From Burkholderia latens (GTDB lineage Bacteria; Pseudomonadota; Gammaproteobacteria; Burkholderiales; Burkholderiaceae), in the NCBI RefSeq assembly GCF_902499045.1, contig NZ_CABVPL010000017.1, forward strand, positions 1-64,000: DNA of 64,000 nt, read 5' to 3'. Each line of letters starts with the position of its first letter. Positions within the stretch are counted from its first letter, which is position 1. Shown piece by piece: positions 1 to 8,522 of the stretch. The notes under the pieces are model-generated. The model saw nothing but the letters and a program-made list of their open reading frames with translations. It had not been told where the DNA came from and did no database searches. The translations under genes and the position numbers were made by a program.

Positions 1-468
1 GCCGTCGTGCTCGCGAAACGGCACGGCGGACGGCGGCGCCGGCGGCGGCGCGAAGGCCGGCGCCGGCATCGCGCGTGAGCCGTCGGCGCCGGTCAGCGCC
101 AGCGCGAACGCATCGATCTCGACGGCCGACACCGGCTGCGCCTGCGGATCGGCGACGCGCACCAGCAGGTCGACGCCGGCGAGCAGCACGTCGACGTGCG
201 TGGCCGTCAGCACGATCGTGCCGGCCTGCGCGGCGACGAAGCATTCTTCCATCCGGCCCGCGATGTCGACGCCGAGCGGCACGCCGACGATCCGCGCGGC
301 GCCCTTCAACGAATGCGCGGCGCGCATGCAGGCCTCGAGCGCGGCGGCGTCCGGCTCGCCCGCTTCGAGCGCGAGCAGGCGCTCGGACAACGCCTGGGTC
401 TGCGTGCGCGTTTCCTCGCGATACAGCTCGAGCAACGACAGGTGGCTCAGATCGTCGTCGCCGCTCAT
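1..468 (-). CDS. wspE: WspE-like hybrid chemotaxis kinase (CheA type), N-terminal part only
   Basis: This is the start of a CheA-type kinase; the gene runs off the left edge of the window after 156 codons. The visible part is an N-terminal Hpt domain with the phosphorylatable histidine at about residue 52 in the motif AHSLKGAAR, followed by the beginning of a proline/alanine-rich linker. The ATG overlaps the stop of the upstream CheW-like gene (ATGA, 465-468), which indicates translational coupling in the wsp operon. In the Wsp system the kinase autophosphorylates when WspA senses surface contact and passes phosphate to the output response regulator and to the methylesterase WspF. The kinase core, any receiver domain and wspF are not in view, so the hybrid nature is inferred from the family. 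Confidence 0.85.
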   Translation of the reverse strand, partial: MSGDDDLSHLSLLELYREETRTQTQALSERLLALEAGEPDAAALEACMRAAHSLKGAARIVGVPLGVDIAGRMEECFVAAQAGTIVLTATHVDVLLAGVDLLVRVADPQAQPVSAVEIDAFALALTGADGSRAMPAPAFAPPPAPPSAVPFREHDG

Positions 469-1184
469 CGCATGCTCCGTGTGACGGCGTCGAACAGCCG
501 ATCGTCGTCGAGCAGGCCCACCGACTTGCCGCGCCACGACAGCACGCCGCGCGACAGCCCGGCGCTCGCGCGCCCGACCGTCGCCGGCACGGGCACCCAC
601 TCGGACGCGCCGAAGCGCAGCACGCCCTCGACTTCGTCGACCGGAAACACCACCGGCTCGCCGTGGTGCGCGGCGACGAGCAGCCGCGTGAAACGGCCAT
701 CGGCGCCGCGTTCTCCGCTCCTGCCCGCGTCGAGGCCGAGCAGCGCGCCGATCGAGATCGCGATGCGCAGCGTGCCGCGAATGTTGACCACGCCGCGCAC
801 GGCCGAATGACGGCGATACGGCAGCGAATGGATTGGGCGCGTGCCGGCGATCTCGCGCAGCACGCCGATCGGCAGCGCGAGCCATTCGTCGGCGACGCGA
901 AACGCGAGCGCGGCGTGGCGCGTATCGTCGTCGGCGTGTGCGCGCGGCGCGTCGGCCGCGCTGATCCGCTGCGTGGCGTCGGCCATCTCGGCCGCGCCGA
1001 GCGGACGCTCGAGCAGCTTCGCCGCGTGATACGCGTAGACCGGGCAGTTCAGGCAGCGCAGGCAGTCGGCCAGCCGCTCGCACGAGCGGTCGCCCCGCGT
1101 GCCGATCCGGTTCCAGCAGTCGTCGACGCCGATCGTCGTGACGTCAGCGGCCACGGCGTCGCGGTTCATTGTTTCGTCGGTCAT
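465..1184 (-). CDS. wspD: WspD-like CheW coupling protein
   Basis: CheW-family scaffold protein of 239 residues, one of two CheW paralogues in the Wsp signalling complex, expected to link WspA to WspE at the inner membrane. The N-terminal third carries a cysteine-rich segment (CWN, then CLRCLNCPVY), as I recall for WspD proteins. The remainder is a CheW beta-barrel with hydrophobic strands such as ALAFRVADEWLALPI and GVVNIRGTLRIAI. I chose the ATG at 1184 because GGGAG lies about 11 bases upstream; a further in-frame TTG at 1202 is less likely. The gene ends in an ATGA overlap with wspE and follows wspC by about 30 bases. Confidence 0.85.
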   Translation of the reverse strand: MTDETMNRDAVAADVTTIGVDDCWNRIGTRGDRSCERLADCLRCLNCPVYAYHAAKLLERPLGAAEMADATQRISAADAPRAHADDDTRHAALAFRVADEWLALPIGVLREIAGTRPIHSLPYRRHSAVRGVVNIRGTLRIAISIGALLGLDAGRSGERGADGRFTRLLVAAHHGEPVVFPVDEVEGVLRFGASEWVPVPATVGRASAGLSRGVLSWRGKSVGLLDDDRLFDAVTRSMR

Positions 1185-1214
1185 CCCGATGTCGGCTCCC
1201 AACCCGTCTTCTCA

Positions 1215-2705
1215 TCATCCGGCCGAGCGCCGTGCGCGCTCGAGCAGCCATTGCGCGCCGGCGCCGTCGCCGACGACGTCCAGCAACGTCGCGAGATGCG
1301 TCAGCGCTTCGTGATGCGTCGGCCGCAGATACAACGCCTTCCGGTAGAAATCGCCCGCTTCGGCGGCGCGTCCGCGCGCGTCCGCGATCAGCCCGTTCAG
1401 GTAGAACGCGTCCGCGTGCGGCCCGGCATGCGCGGAGAACCGTGCGAGCACGCGCTCGGCCTCGTCGAACGCGCCCGCGTTCGCCAGCGCCTGCGCTTCC
1501 TCGAGCGTCGGCGCGGTGCTGTCGGCGAGCGGAGCGGCGGGCGCGTCGGCTGCATGCACGACATTCGCGACGTTCGCCGCGTTGATCGCATTGGCCGCGT
1601 TGATCGCGTTGATCGCGTTGATCGCGTTGATCGCATCGCGCGGCGAGCCGCCACGGATGTCGGCCGGCGGCTCGAACGCCGTCGCGCGCTCGGCCGGCGC
1701 ACGCGCGCCGAACACCGGCGCGGCGCCCGCCCATGCCGGCGGCACGTCAGCCCGCAACGGCCGTGTCGCGGCCGGCGGCGCGACCGCGAAGCGCTCCGCG
1801 CGCCGGTATGGCGCGGGCGCCGGCATCGGCGCCGCATGCCCGGCCGCATAACCGTCCGCCGTGCCGCCGTGCGCGCGATGGAACGCGAATGCGAGCGGCA
1901 CGCGCGCCGAGCGCATTCCGTGCCGCATCGCGACGCCCGTTTCGGCCGGACCGACGAACAGCATGCCGTCATCGACGAGCCGGCTTTCCAGCGAACCGAT
2001 CACGCGATCCTGCGCGTCGCGGTCGAAATAGATCAGCACGTTGCGGCAGAACACGAAGTCGTAGCGGATGCCCGTATCGGCACCCGGCTCGATCAGGTTC
2101 GCCTGACGAAACTGCACGCACGCACGTACGCGTTCGTCGAGCAGCCAGCCGTCCGCGACCGGCGTGAAGTAGCGGCTGCGAAACTCGGTCGCCGTGCCGC
2201 GGAATGCGTTGCGCCCGTAACAGCCGAGCCGCGCGTGCTCGATCGCGCGCGTGCTCAGGTCCATCGCGTCGATCGCGAAGCTGGCCGGATCGAGCCCGGC
2301 GTCGAGCAGCGCCATCGCCGCCGAATACGGCTCCTCGCCGGTCGAGCATGGCGCGCTCAGCACGCGAATCACGCGCCCGGGCGTGGCGGCGACGCGCTCG
2401 GCTGCAAGCCGCGCGAGCGTCGAGAATGCTTCGCGGTCGCGGAAGAACCACGTTTCCGGCACGACGAACAGCTCGATCAGCGCGCGCCGCTCGTCGGCCG
2501 ACGCGTTGAGCTGCTGCCAGTACGCATCGAGCGCTTCCGGCGTGAGCGGCGCGCGCGCCGCCGACGGCAGCCGTTCGCCGTCGCCCTGCAGCGCGTGCAC
2601 GCGTTCCGTCAGCGCGCGGAGCAGGAAATCGTTGCCGAGCGAATCGGGATCGATGCCGGTTTCGCGCAGCAGCCAGTCGCGAAATCGCGAATCGGACGCT
2701 TTCAT
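1215..2705 (-). CDS. wspC: WspC-like CheR methyltransferase with C-terminal TPR
   Basis: Chemoreceptor glutamate methyltransferase of 496 residues, expected to methylate WspA using S-adenosylmethionine and so set its signalling state. Residues about 1-265 are a CheR domain: the SAM-binding motif SAPCSTGEEPYS and the catalytic-domain motif FCRNVLIYFD are both present. A long Pro/Ala-rich linker follows, containing a nine-base tandem repeat that encodes A-I-N/A-A-N units. The C-terminal ~100 residues are TPR-like (ALANAGAFDEAERVLARF; FYRKALYLRPTHHEAL). The ATG at 2705 overlaps the wspB stop as ATGA. This CheR-TPR arrangement is typical of WspC. Confidence 0.9.
   Translation of the reverse strand: MKASDSRFRDWLLRETGIDPDSLGNDFLLRALTERVHALQGDGERLPSAARAPLTPEALDAYWQQLNASADERRALIELFVVPETWFFRDREAFSTLARLAAERVAATPGRVIRVLSAPCSTGEEPYSAAMALLDAGLDPASFAIDAMDLSTRAIEHARLGCYGRNAFRGTATEFRSRYFTPVADGWLLDERVRACVQFRQANLIEPGADTGIRYDFVFCRNVLIYFDRDAQDRVIGSLESRLVDDGMLFVGPAETGVAMRHGMRSARVPLAFAFHRAHGGTADGYAAGHAAPMPAPAPYRRAERFAVAPPAATRPLRADVPPAWAGAAPVFGARAPAERATAFEPPADIRGGSPRDAINAINAINAINAANAINAANVANVVHAADAPAAPLADSTAPTLEEAQALANAGAFDEAERVLARFSAHAGPHADAFYLNGLIADARGRAAEAGDFYRKALYLRPTHHEALTHLATLLDVVGDGAGAQWLLERARRSAG
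1563..1634. repeat. nine-base tandem repeat inside wspC
   Basis: Eight consecutive nine-base units; five are identical (GTTGATCGC on the plus strand), four of them in an unbroken run at 1599-1634, and three are diverged. On the coding strand the units give Ala-Ile-Asn or Ala-Ala/Val-Asn triplets in the linker between the CheR and TPR domains of WspC. As the unit is a multiple of three, copy-number change would alter linker length without breaking the frame. Confidence 0.9.
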
Positions 2706-3214
2706 GTGGACTCCCCCCGGTGGCCCGGCAGACCGTCGAGCAGATACGGGCGCGCGACGTCGCCGATCAGTTCGGACACCGACACCTGCTGCACGATCCC
2801 GTCGGGCGTGTGCGCGACGCGCCCGAGCCAGCGCGTGCGCGCGGTCGAGATGCCGCTCGCGCGGAACGCCGTGCGGTCGATCCGCAGCGTCTGCGTCGCG
2901 CGCTCGACGATCAGCCCGATCACACGCGCACGATCGAGCGGCTCGGCGCGGTAGCGCACCATCACCAGCCGCGTGGAACGCAGCGCATGCGCACGCCGTC
3001 CGAGCGCGAGCATCGGCACGTCGATCACGGGCACCGGCTGGCCGCCTCGCATCAGCAGCCCGGCGATCCATTCGGGCGCGCCGGGCACGGCCTTGGCGGC
3101 CGCGAGCGGCAGCACCGCGTCGATGTCGGCCGCGTCGAGCGCATAGCGCTCGCCGTCGAGGTCGAACATCAGGAACAGCGCGTGCGCGCCGCCGTGCGGC
3201 TCGGCGCGCATCAT
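2702..3214 (-). CDS. wspB: WspB-like CheW coupling protein
   Basis: CheW-family protein of 170 residues, the first of the two coupling proteins in this operon. It has the CheW core with [22 protein letters not shown] near the N-terminus and [15 protein letters not shown], which correspond to the strands that bind receptor tips and the CheA P5 domain. The start at 3214 overlaps the wspA stop (ATGATG) and the stop overlaps the wspC start (ATGA), so wspA-B-C appear translationally coupled. An ATG one codon downstream is also possible. It lacks the cysteine-rich leader seen in the WspD-like protein. Confidence 0.88.
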   Translation of the reverse strand: MMRAEPHGGAHALFLMFDLDGERYALDAADIDAVLPLAAAKAVPGAPEWIAGLLMRGGQPVPVIDVPMLALGRRAHALRSTRLVMVRYRAEPLDRARVIGLIVERATQTLRIDRTAFRASGISTARTRWLGRVAHTPDGIVQQVSVSELIGDVARPYLLDGLPGHRGEST

Positions 3215-4890
3215 GCGTCGACCTTGAAGCGCGACACGCTGGTGCGCAGCTGGTTCGCGACGAGCGTCAGGTCGTCGATCGCCTGCGACGATTGCCGCAG
3301 CGATTCGGCCGTCTGCTGCGCGGCCTCCGACAGCTGCGACAGCGCCTGCGTGATCTGCTCGGCGCCGTTCGCCTGTGTCTGCATCCCTTCGTTGACCATC
3401 TGGAAGCGCGGCGCGAGCGTCTGCACCTCGGCGATGATCTGCGACAGCTGGCCGCCGACCTGCTGCACGTCCAGCATCCCGCGGCGTACTTCCTCGGAGA
3501 ACTTGTCCATCCCCATCACGCCCGCCGACACGGCCGACTGGATCTCCTTCACCGTCTGCTCGATGTCGTAGGTCGCCACCGCCGTCTGGTCGGCCAGGCG
3601 GCGGATCTCCGTCGCGACGACCGCGAAGCCGCGGCCGTATTCGCCGGCCTTCTCGGCCTCGATCGCCGCGTTCAGCGACAGCAGGTTGGTCTGGTCGGCC
3701 ACCTTGGTGATCGTCGCGACGACCTGGTTGATGTTCAGCGCCTTCTCGTTGAGGATCGCGAGCTTCGCGTTCACCGAGCCGGCCGCGTCCATCACGCTGC
3801 GCATCGTCTCGCCCATCCGCGTGAGGCCGCTCTGGCTCACGCCCGCGAGCGTCGCAGACTGTTCGGCCACGCCGGCCACCTCGTTCATCGTGCGCAGCAG
3901 GTCGCGCGACGTCGCGAAGATCTCGCGGGACGTCGCGCCGATCTCGGTCGTCGTCGCCGCGGTTTCGTTGGCGGTCGCCTGCTGCTCGCGCGACGTCGCC
4001 GCGATTTCGGCGACCGACGTCGTCACCTGCAGCGACGACTGCTGCGCACGCGCGACCAGCTCGGTCAGTTCGTCGGCCATCCGGTTGAAGCCCGTCTCCA
4101 GCGTGCCGAACTCGTCGCGGCGACGCAGGTCGAGACGGCGCGTCAGGTTGCCGGTGCGCATCACGTCGTGCACCTCGACGAGCCGCGCCATCGGCACGGT
4201 GATCGCGCGGAACAGCCCGTAGCCGAGCGCGAGCGCGGACAGCAGCACGACGCCGAGCGCGGCCGCGAGCACGATCTCGGTATCCTGCACCGACCCGCGG
4301 ATCAGCTTCGCGGACTGGTCGGCGAACTTGCGGTTCTCCTGCACCAGCGTATTCGCGTTGCGCACGACCTCGGCCCACGCGGGTTGCACCTTCGCGTACG
4401 CGGCGACGGCTTCTTCGTGCGACAACCGGTGTTTTTCGAGCGCATCGTTCAACAGCGGCAGGTAGCGGTCGAACGATGCGCGGAACGTCGCGAAGCGCTG
4501 GCGGTCGTCGTCGCGGAACGTGGTGTTCTGGTAATCGACCGACAGCGACTCGACGTCCTTCACCGCATCGCCGATCTTCGCGAGATCGCGTTGCACGGCC
4601 TCGGGATCGCTTTCGACGAACGTCGCCTGCTGCAGCAGCGTGAAGGATTCGTTGACCGCCGCGCGCAACGACGCCGCGAGATAGACGCCGGGCAGCGAGT
4701 CGCGCTCGATGCTGACGGCTTCCGCGTTGATCGCGCGCAGACGCTCGTAGGACACGCCGGCGGTCACGAGCATCAGCACGAACAGCACGCCGAAGCTGAG
4801 CAGAATGCGGTTGCCGAGCGTCAGCCGGGCGGCGCCGCCGATCGTCGGATGCAGGCTTTCATTGGTCGCGCGAGGTGTCACGGTGGCCAT
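3211..4890 (-). CDS. wspA: WspA-like methyl-accepting chemotaxis protein
   Basis: Membrane chemoreceptor of 559 residues and the input of the Wsp surface-sensing pathway. One transmembrane segment lies near residues 27-50, then a periplasmic four-helix-type sensor domain, a second transmembrane segment with a HAMP domain, and the signalling domain. The hairpin tip reads [36 protein letters not shown], quoted here in pieces: [20 protein letters not shown] then [16 protein letters not shown]. It differs from the [20 protein letters not shown] tip of the two other receptors in this window. The ATG at 4890 follows an AGAAAG-like site. Genes for CheW, CheR, CheW and CheA follow with overlaps or short gaps. 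About 125 bases separate it from wspHRR. Confidence 0.92.
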   Translation of the reverse strand: MATVTPRATNESLHPTIGGAARLTLGNRILLSFGVLFVLMLVTAGVSYERLRAINAEAVSIERDSLPGVYLAASLRAAVNESFTLLQQATFVESDPEAVQRDLAKIGDAVKDVESLSVDYQNTTFRDDDRQRFATFRASFDRYLPLLNDALEKHRLSHEEAVAAYAKVQPAWAEVVRNANTLVQENRKFADQSAKLIRGSVQDTEIVLAAALGVVLLSALALGYGLFRAITVPMARLVEVHDVMRTGNLTRRLDLRRRDEFGTLETGFNRMADELTELVARAQQSSLQVTTSVAEIAATSREQQATANETAATTTEIGATSREIFATSRDLLRTMNEVAGVAEQSATLAGVSQSGLTRMGETMRSVMDAAGSVNAKLAILNEKALNINQVVATITKVADQTNLLSLNAAIEAEKAGEYGRGFAVVATEIRRLADQTAVATYDIEQTVKEIQSAVSAGVMGMDKFSEEVRRGMLDVQQVGGQLSQIIAEVQTLAPRFQMVNEGMQTQANGAEQITQALSQLSEAAQQTAESLRQSSQAIDDLTLVANQLRTSVSRFKVDA

Positions 4891-5015
4891 GTTCGTTATG
4901 GGCTTTCTAAATTTCAGCGTTGAAAAAATCCGCGCCCGCCCGCGCGCCGCACGGCACGCCACGAGCACATCGGGGTCTCTCGGGCAGCGCGGCACCGGCA
5001 GGCCGCGCCACGGCA

Positions 5016-6149
5016 TCACCGCTCCGCCTGCGCCGGCAACCGCAGCGCGACCATGAAGCCGCGCGCCGTATTGCGCATCAGGATCTGGCCGCGATGCCGC
5101 GCGGCCGTCGCGCGGACGAACGCGAGCCCGAGGCCGAAGCCGCTGCGCGCCGCGCCGTGCGCGGATTCGAGCCGCACGAACGACTCGGTCGCGGCCGTGC
5201 GCTGCTCGGGCGCGATGCCGGCGCCGGCGTCCTCGACACCGATCAGCCACGCGCCGCCGTCGCCGCTCAGCGTGCAGTGCACGTCCGTGCCGGCCGGCCC
5301 GTACTTCAGCGCGTTGTCGATCAGGTTCGCGACCGCGCGCGTGAGCATCATGCGATCGCCCATCGTCACGCATTCGGTGCCGGGCACGTGCGCGACGACG
5401 CGGCTGCCGAAGCCGGCCGCCTTCTCCCACAGCTGGTCGACGGCATCGAGCACGATCTCGTTCAGGCTGACGACCTCGTGCGCGCGACGCTCCGACTGCG
5501 CGCGGGTCAGATGGATGAAACCGTCGGCGAGCGCGAGCGCGCGCCGCGCATGGCCGGCAATGCGCTCCATGATCGCCGGCATGTCGCCGTGCTCGTTCCG
5601 GTAGACCTCGAGCAGCGCGAGGATCGACGTCTGCGGCGAGCGCATGTCGTGCGACAGGAAATCCAGCGCCTCGTCGCGCTGGCGCGACATCAGATATGAA
5701 TTCGAGTGATAGCGGATGCGCGCGGTCAGTTCCATCGCATCGGGGAGCTTCACGAGATAGTCGTTCGCGCCGGCGATGAACGCCTCGCGCTTGACGATCG
5801 GCTCCTCCTTCGCCGACAGCACGATGATCGGCACGCGCGCGGTATCGGCGTCGGCGCGCCATGCGCGAACGAGATCGAGACCGTCGATGTCCGGCATCAC
5901 GAGATCCTGCAGGATGACCGTCGGCTTCACGTCGCGCGCGACCGCCATCGCCCGGTGCGCATCGGTGCATACATGCAGGTCGATATCGTGCTCGCCGCGC
6001 AGCGCGCGGCGGATCACCTCGCCGACGAACGGCTGATCGTCGACGAGCAGAACCGACAGCCCCGATTCAAGACAATCCGGCGCATTTTCACCGCTCGATT
6101 CTTTCATAAATACCGTTTCAAACGCCAAATCTCCAATTGATTCTTTCAT
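5016..6149 (-). CDS. wspHRR: WspHRR: receiver domain fused to a histidine kinase
   Basis: Protein of 377 residues with an N-terminal receiver domain (about 30-148, phosphoacceptor Asp82 in ILQDLVMP) and a histidine-kinase module: HisKA with His167 in [11 protein letters not shown], then an HATPase with [20 protein letters not shown] and GFGLGLAFV. From memory, the receiver segment [13 protein letters not shown]...[12 protein letters not shown] is very close to the receiver of Pseudomonas WspR, where a GGDEF diguanylate cyclase follows; here that output is replaced by a kinase. This fits the hybrid called WspHRR in B. cenocepacia, which would pass the signal on to another regulator. No GGDEF motif is present. 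The first ATG (6149) has no clear ribosome site; a second in-frame ATG lies at 6107. Confidence 0.88.
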   Translation of the reverse strand: MKESIGDLAFETVFMKESSGENAPDCLESGLSVLLVDDQPFVGEVIRRALRGEHDIDLHVCTDAHRAMAVARDVKPTVILQDLVMPDIDGLDLVRAWRADADTARVPIIVLSAKEEPIVKREAFIAGANDYLVKLPDAMELTARIRYHSNSYLMSRQRDEALDFLSHDMRSPQTSILALLEVYRNEHGDMPAIMERIAGHARRALALADGFIHLTRAQSERRAHEVVSLNEIVLDAVDQLWEKAAGFGSRVVAHVPGTECVTMGDRMMLTRAVANLIDNALKYGPAGTDVHCTLSGDGGAWLIGVEDAGAGIAPEQRTAATESFVRLESAHGAARSGFGLGLAFVRATAARHRGQILMRNTARGFMVALRLPAQAER

Positions 6150-6655
6150 GGGAGTTGTTTATCCGACTTGGACGCCATCTTAATTTGGCGGTCGAGAAAT
6201 CCGCCTGTGGTTGCCGATCTGGCCCGTCGGCATTGGCTCGCGGAGATCCGAACGCCGATTTTCCCCCGACGACGGTCGCATTACCTCCGCGCGCTTTCTC
6301 TAAATAAAGATAACCGGCTGATTCTAAATGAAATTAGAACACAGCATCTATCTCGTTACGGTTTAGTTTTGCCAAATATGGTGAAAGTCCGGGATTCAGA
6401 TAAATCGGATCATTTCCCGACGCGAAAGACGATAACGTTTGCGAAGCCGGCGCCACGAGGCTTGCATGCGCTGCAAGGGTGGCGGGTGGGATCGTATCGG
6501 GGCCGGATTCCGGCAACGCGCAATCCGGCAAGATGGACGAGAAGCCGGGGCGCCGCGACCGGCTCGGCCGCAGCGCGAACGCGTCGACGTGCGGTTGAGC
6601 GCGGGCGCGGGGGTGGCGCGCGCCGTACCGCCCGCGCACCAGGCGCGTGACTGGC
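6150..6655. other. non-coding AT-richer region upstream of the wsp operon
   Basis: About 500 bases between the start of wspHRR and the end of the antiporter gene. The stretch at roughly 6150-6450 is clearly richer in A and T than its surroundings and probably holds the wsp promoter, but I could not pick a convincing -35/-10 pair. Open frames here are short and lack recognisable protein features. No RNA gene was recognised. Confidence 0.5.
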
Positions 6656-8239
6656 TTACCCGCGCGCGTGCTGCGCGGACACTTCCTGCAGGTCGAGATC
6701 GCGCTCGACCATGTGCAGCATCTCGTCGTGAATGCGGCCGGAACGATGCAGGCGCAACAATTCCGCGCGGCCGGCCTTGATCGCCGCGAGCACGACGTCG
6801 TAGTGCGCGACGCGGACCTCCGCCGGATACTCGGGCTCGTTCTTCGCGCGCTCGGTCAGCTCCGCGCGATACGTGTATTGCTCGAGCAGCCGCGGATGAA
6901 TCACGTTGCCGCTGTCGTCGCGCACCAGCGGCTGAATCGCCGCAAGCTGCGCCGCCTCGATATAGGCCCACGTCTGCGGCTCGGTCAGGTGATGCGCGGC
7001 GCGCGCTTCGCTCGGCGGCACGCGCAGCAGCCGGATCAGCGGCCCGATGGTCGTGCCCTGCAGCAGCACGGTGACGAGGATCACCGCGAACGACGCGACC
7101 AGGATCACGTCGCGGCCTGGCATCGCCTCGGGCAGCGACAGCGCGATCGCCAGCGTCACGACGCCGCGCATGCCGGCCCAGCTCATGATCGTCGCGGCCT
7201 TCCAGTCGGGCGCGCCGCCGCGCCGCACGATCCCGCGCACCGGCCACTTCAGCGCCTCGATCGCATAGACCCACACGAAGCGCGACACGATCACGGCGGC
7301 GAGCACCGCAAGCACCGCCGGCATCATCGTGCCGAGCACCTGCTCGAAGCCGCCGAGCCGATGAATCGCGCCGCGCAGCGACAGCCCGATCAGCACGAAC
7401 ACCATCGCCTCGAGCAGGAACACGATGACTTGCCAGAATGCCGTGCCGCGCGTGCGCACGGCGGCCGAAAACACTTCGTGCTGGTGCCAGCCGATGATCA
7501 TCCCGGCCGTGACCGTTGCGATCACGCCCGACACCTCGACCATTTCACCGGCGATGTACGCGATCCAGCCGGCGATCACCGCGACGGTGATCGTCAGATA
7601 GTCGTCGTCGAGCTGCTTCAGGAACCACACGACGAGCTTGCCGACCAGGAAGCCGACCACGACACCGCCGAGCCCGAGTTCGGCGAAGCGCACGACCGCG
7701 TGCTCGAAGCTGAACGCGCCCGTCAGCGCGGCCGCGACCGCAAAGCGGAACAGCACCAGGCCGGCCGCGTCGTTCAACAGGCTCTCGCCTTCGAGCAGCA
7801 CCATCAGCCGGCGCGGCAGCGCGACCCGTTCGAGCACCGCCTTCGCGGCCACCGCATCGGGCGGCGACACGATCGCGCCGAGCGCGAAGCACGCGGCCCA
7901 CGGCAGCGACGGCGCGACCCAGTGCACCGCGAAGCCGACCGCGAACGTCGTGAACACGACCGCGCCGATCGCAAGCAACAGGATGCCGCCGACATTGCGC
8001 TTGAACTCCTCCCACACGGTGAAGTACGCCCCGTCCATCAGCAGCGGCGGCAGGAACACGAGCAGCACGAGTTCCGGATCGAGATTGACGGGCGGCAGGC
8101 CGGGAATGAACGCGATGCCGATGCCGCCGATCAGCAGCGCGGCCGCGGGCGGCAATCGCAACCGCTTGGCGATGCACTCGAGTGCGACGATCGCGAGGAA
8201 TGACAGCAGAACCAGCTTGAATGCCGAGACGGGGGACAT
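6656..8239 (-). CDS. CPA1-family Na+/H+ antiporter
   Basis: Polytopic inner-membrane exchanger of 527 residues that should export Na+ or K+ in exchange for protons. It has about 12 hydrophobic segments in the first ~400 residues. The CPA1 signature appears as SPPDAVAAKAVLE (126-138) and ESLLNDAAGLVLF with the ion-binding Asn156-Asp157 pair; the motif WAGMRGVVTLAIALSLP is also typical. A cytoplasmic tail of about 110 residues follows. It resembles E. coli YjcE and the TIGR00831-type proteins. I chose the ATG at 8239 because GAGG lies eight bases upstream; a GTG at 8269 is the alternative. It is apparently transcribed alone. Confidence 0.9.
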   Translation of the reverse strand: MSPVSAFKLVLLSFLAIVALECIAKRLRLPPAAALLIGGIGIAFIPGLPPVNLDPELVLLVFLPPLLMDGAYFTVWEEFKRNVGGILLLAIGAVVFTTFAVGFAVHWVAPSLPWAACFALGAIVSPPDAVAAKAVLERVALPRRLMVLLEGESLLNDAAGLVLFRFAVAAALTGAFSFEHAVVRFAELGLGGVVVGFLVGKLVVWFLKQLDDDYLTITVAVIAGWIAYIAGEMVEVSGVIATVTAGMIIGWHQHEVFSAAVRTRGTAFWQVIVFLLEAMVFVLIGLSLRGAIHRLGGFEQVLGTMMPAVLAVLAAVIVSRFVWVYAIEALKWPVRGIVRRGGAPDWKAATIMSWAGMRGVVTLAIALSLPEAMPGRDVILVASFAVILVTVLLQGTTIGPLIRLLRVPPSEARAAHHLTEPQTWAYIEAAQLAAIQPLVRDDSGNVIHPRLLEQYTYRAELTERAKNEPEYPAEVRVAHYDVVLAAIKAGRAELLRLHRSGRIHDEMLHMVERDLDLQEVSAQHARG

Positions 8240-8443
8240 CGATCGACCTCGTGAAGAATGAATGCGCACGCCAGCAGGTGTCGTACCCCGGATGGCCGTG
8301 TCGCGCGATTACATCACGATGCGATGCCCGCAGTCGAGCGCGTTGGGGCGTTGGTGCATTGGGTGCGTTGGCACGGGCGACCTCATGCGCCGTCACGCGC
8401 ACACGTGCGAACCCCCCGCCGCTCGCCCGCGTGCGTGCGCCGA

Positions 8444-8490
8444 AACGAAAACGGCACGCGGGCCGGCGCGATCGCTCGCCCGCGTGCCGT
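8444..8490 (-). terminator. rho-independent terminator of the ALS/ALDH operon
   Basis: A perfect 13-bp inverted repeat (8451-8463 with 8478-8490, loop of 14) is followed on the minus strand by TTTTCGTTT. It lies about 30 bases past the aldehyde dehydrogenase stop codon. The rest of 8240-8522 holds no gene. Confidence 0.8.
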
Positions 8491-8522
8491 GCCGCTGCGG
8501 CACCGCGCCGCCCGCCGTCTCG

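Noticed and set aside
1563-1634. CRISPR-like repeat array
   Set aside because: Units are nine bases with no spacers, in frame within wspC; it is a coding microsatellite-like tract.
75-4923. Very long plus-strand open frames (959 and 890 residues) opposite the wsp genes
   Set aside because: They are Arg/Ala/Pro-rich low-complexity translations antisense to a well-supported operon; GC-rich DNA produces such frames on the opposite strand of real genes.
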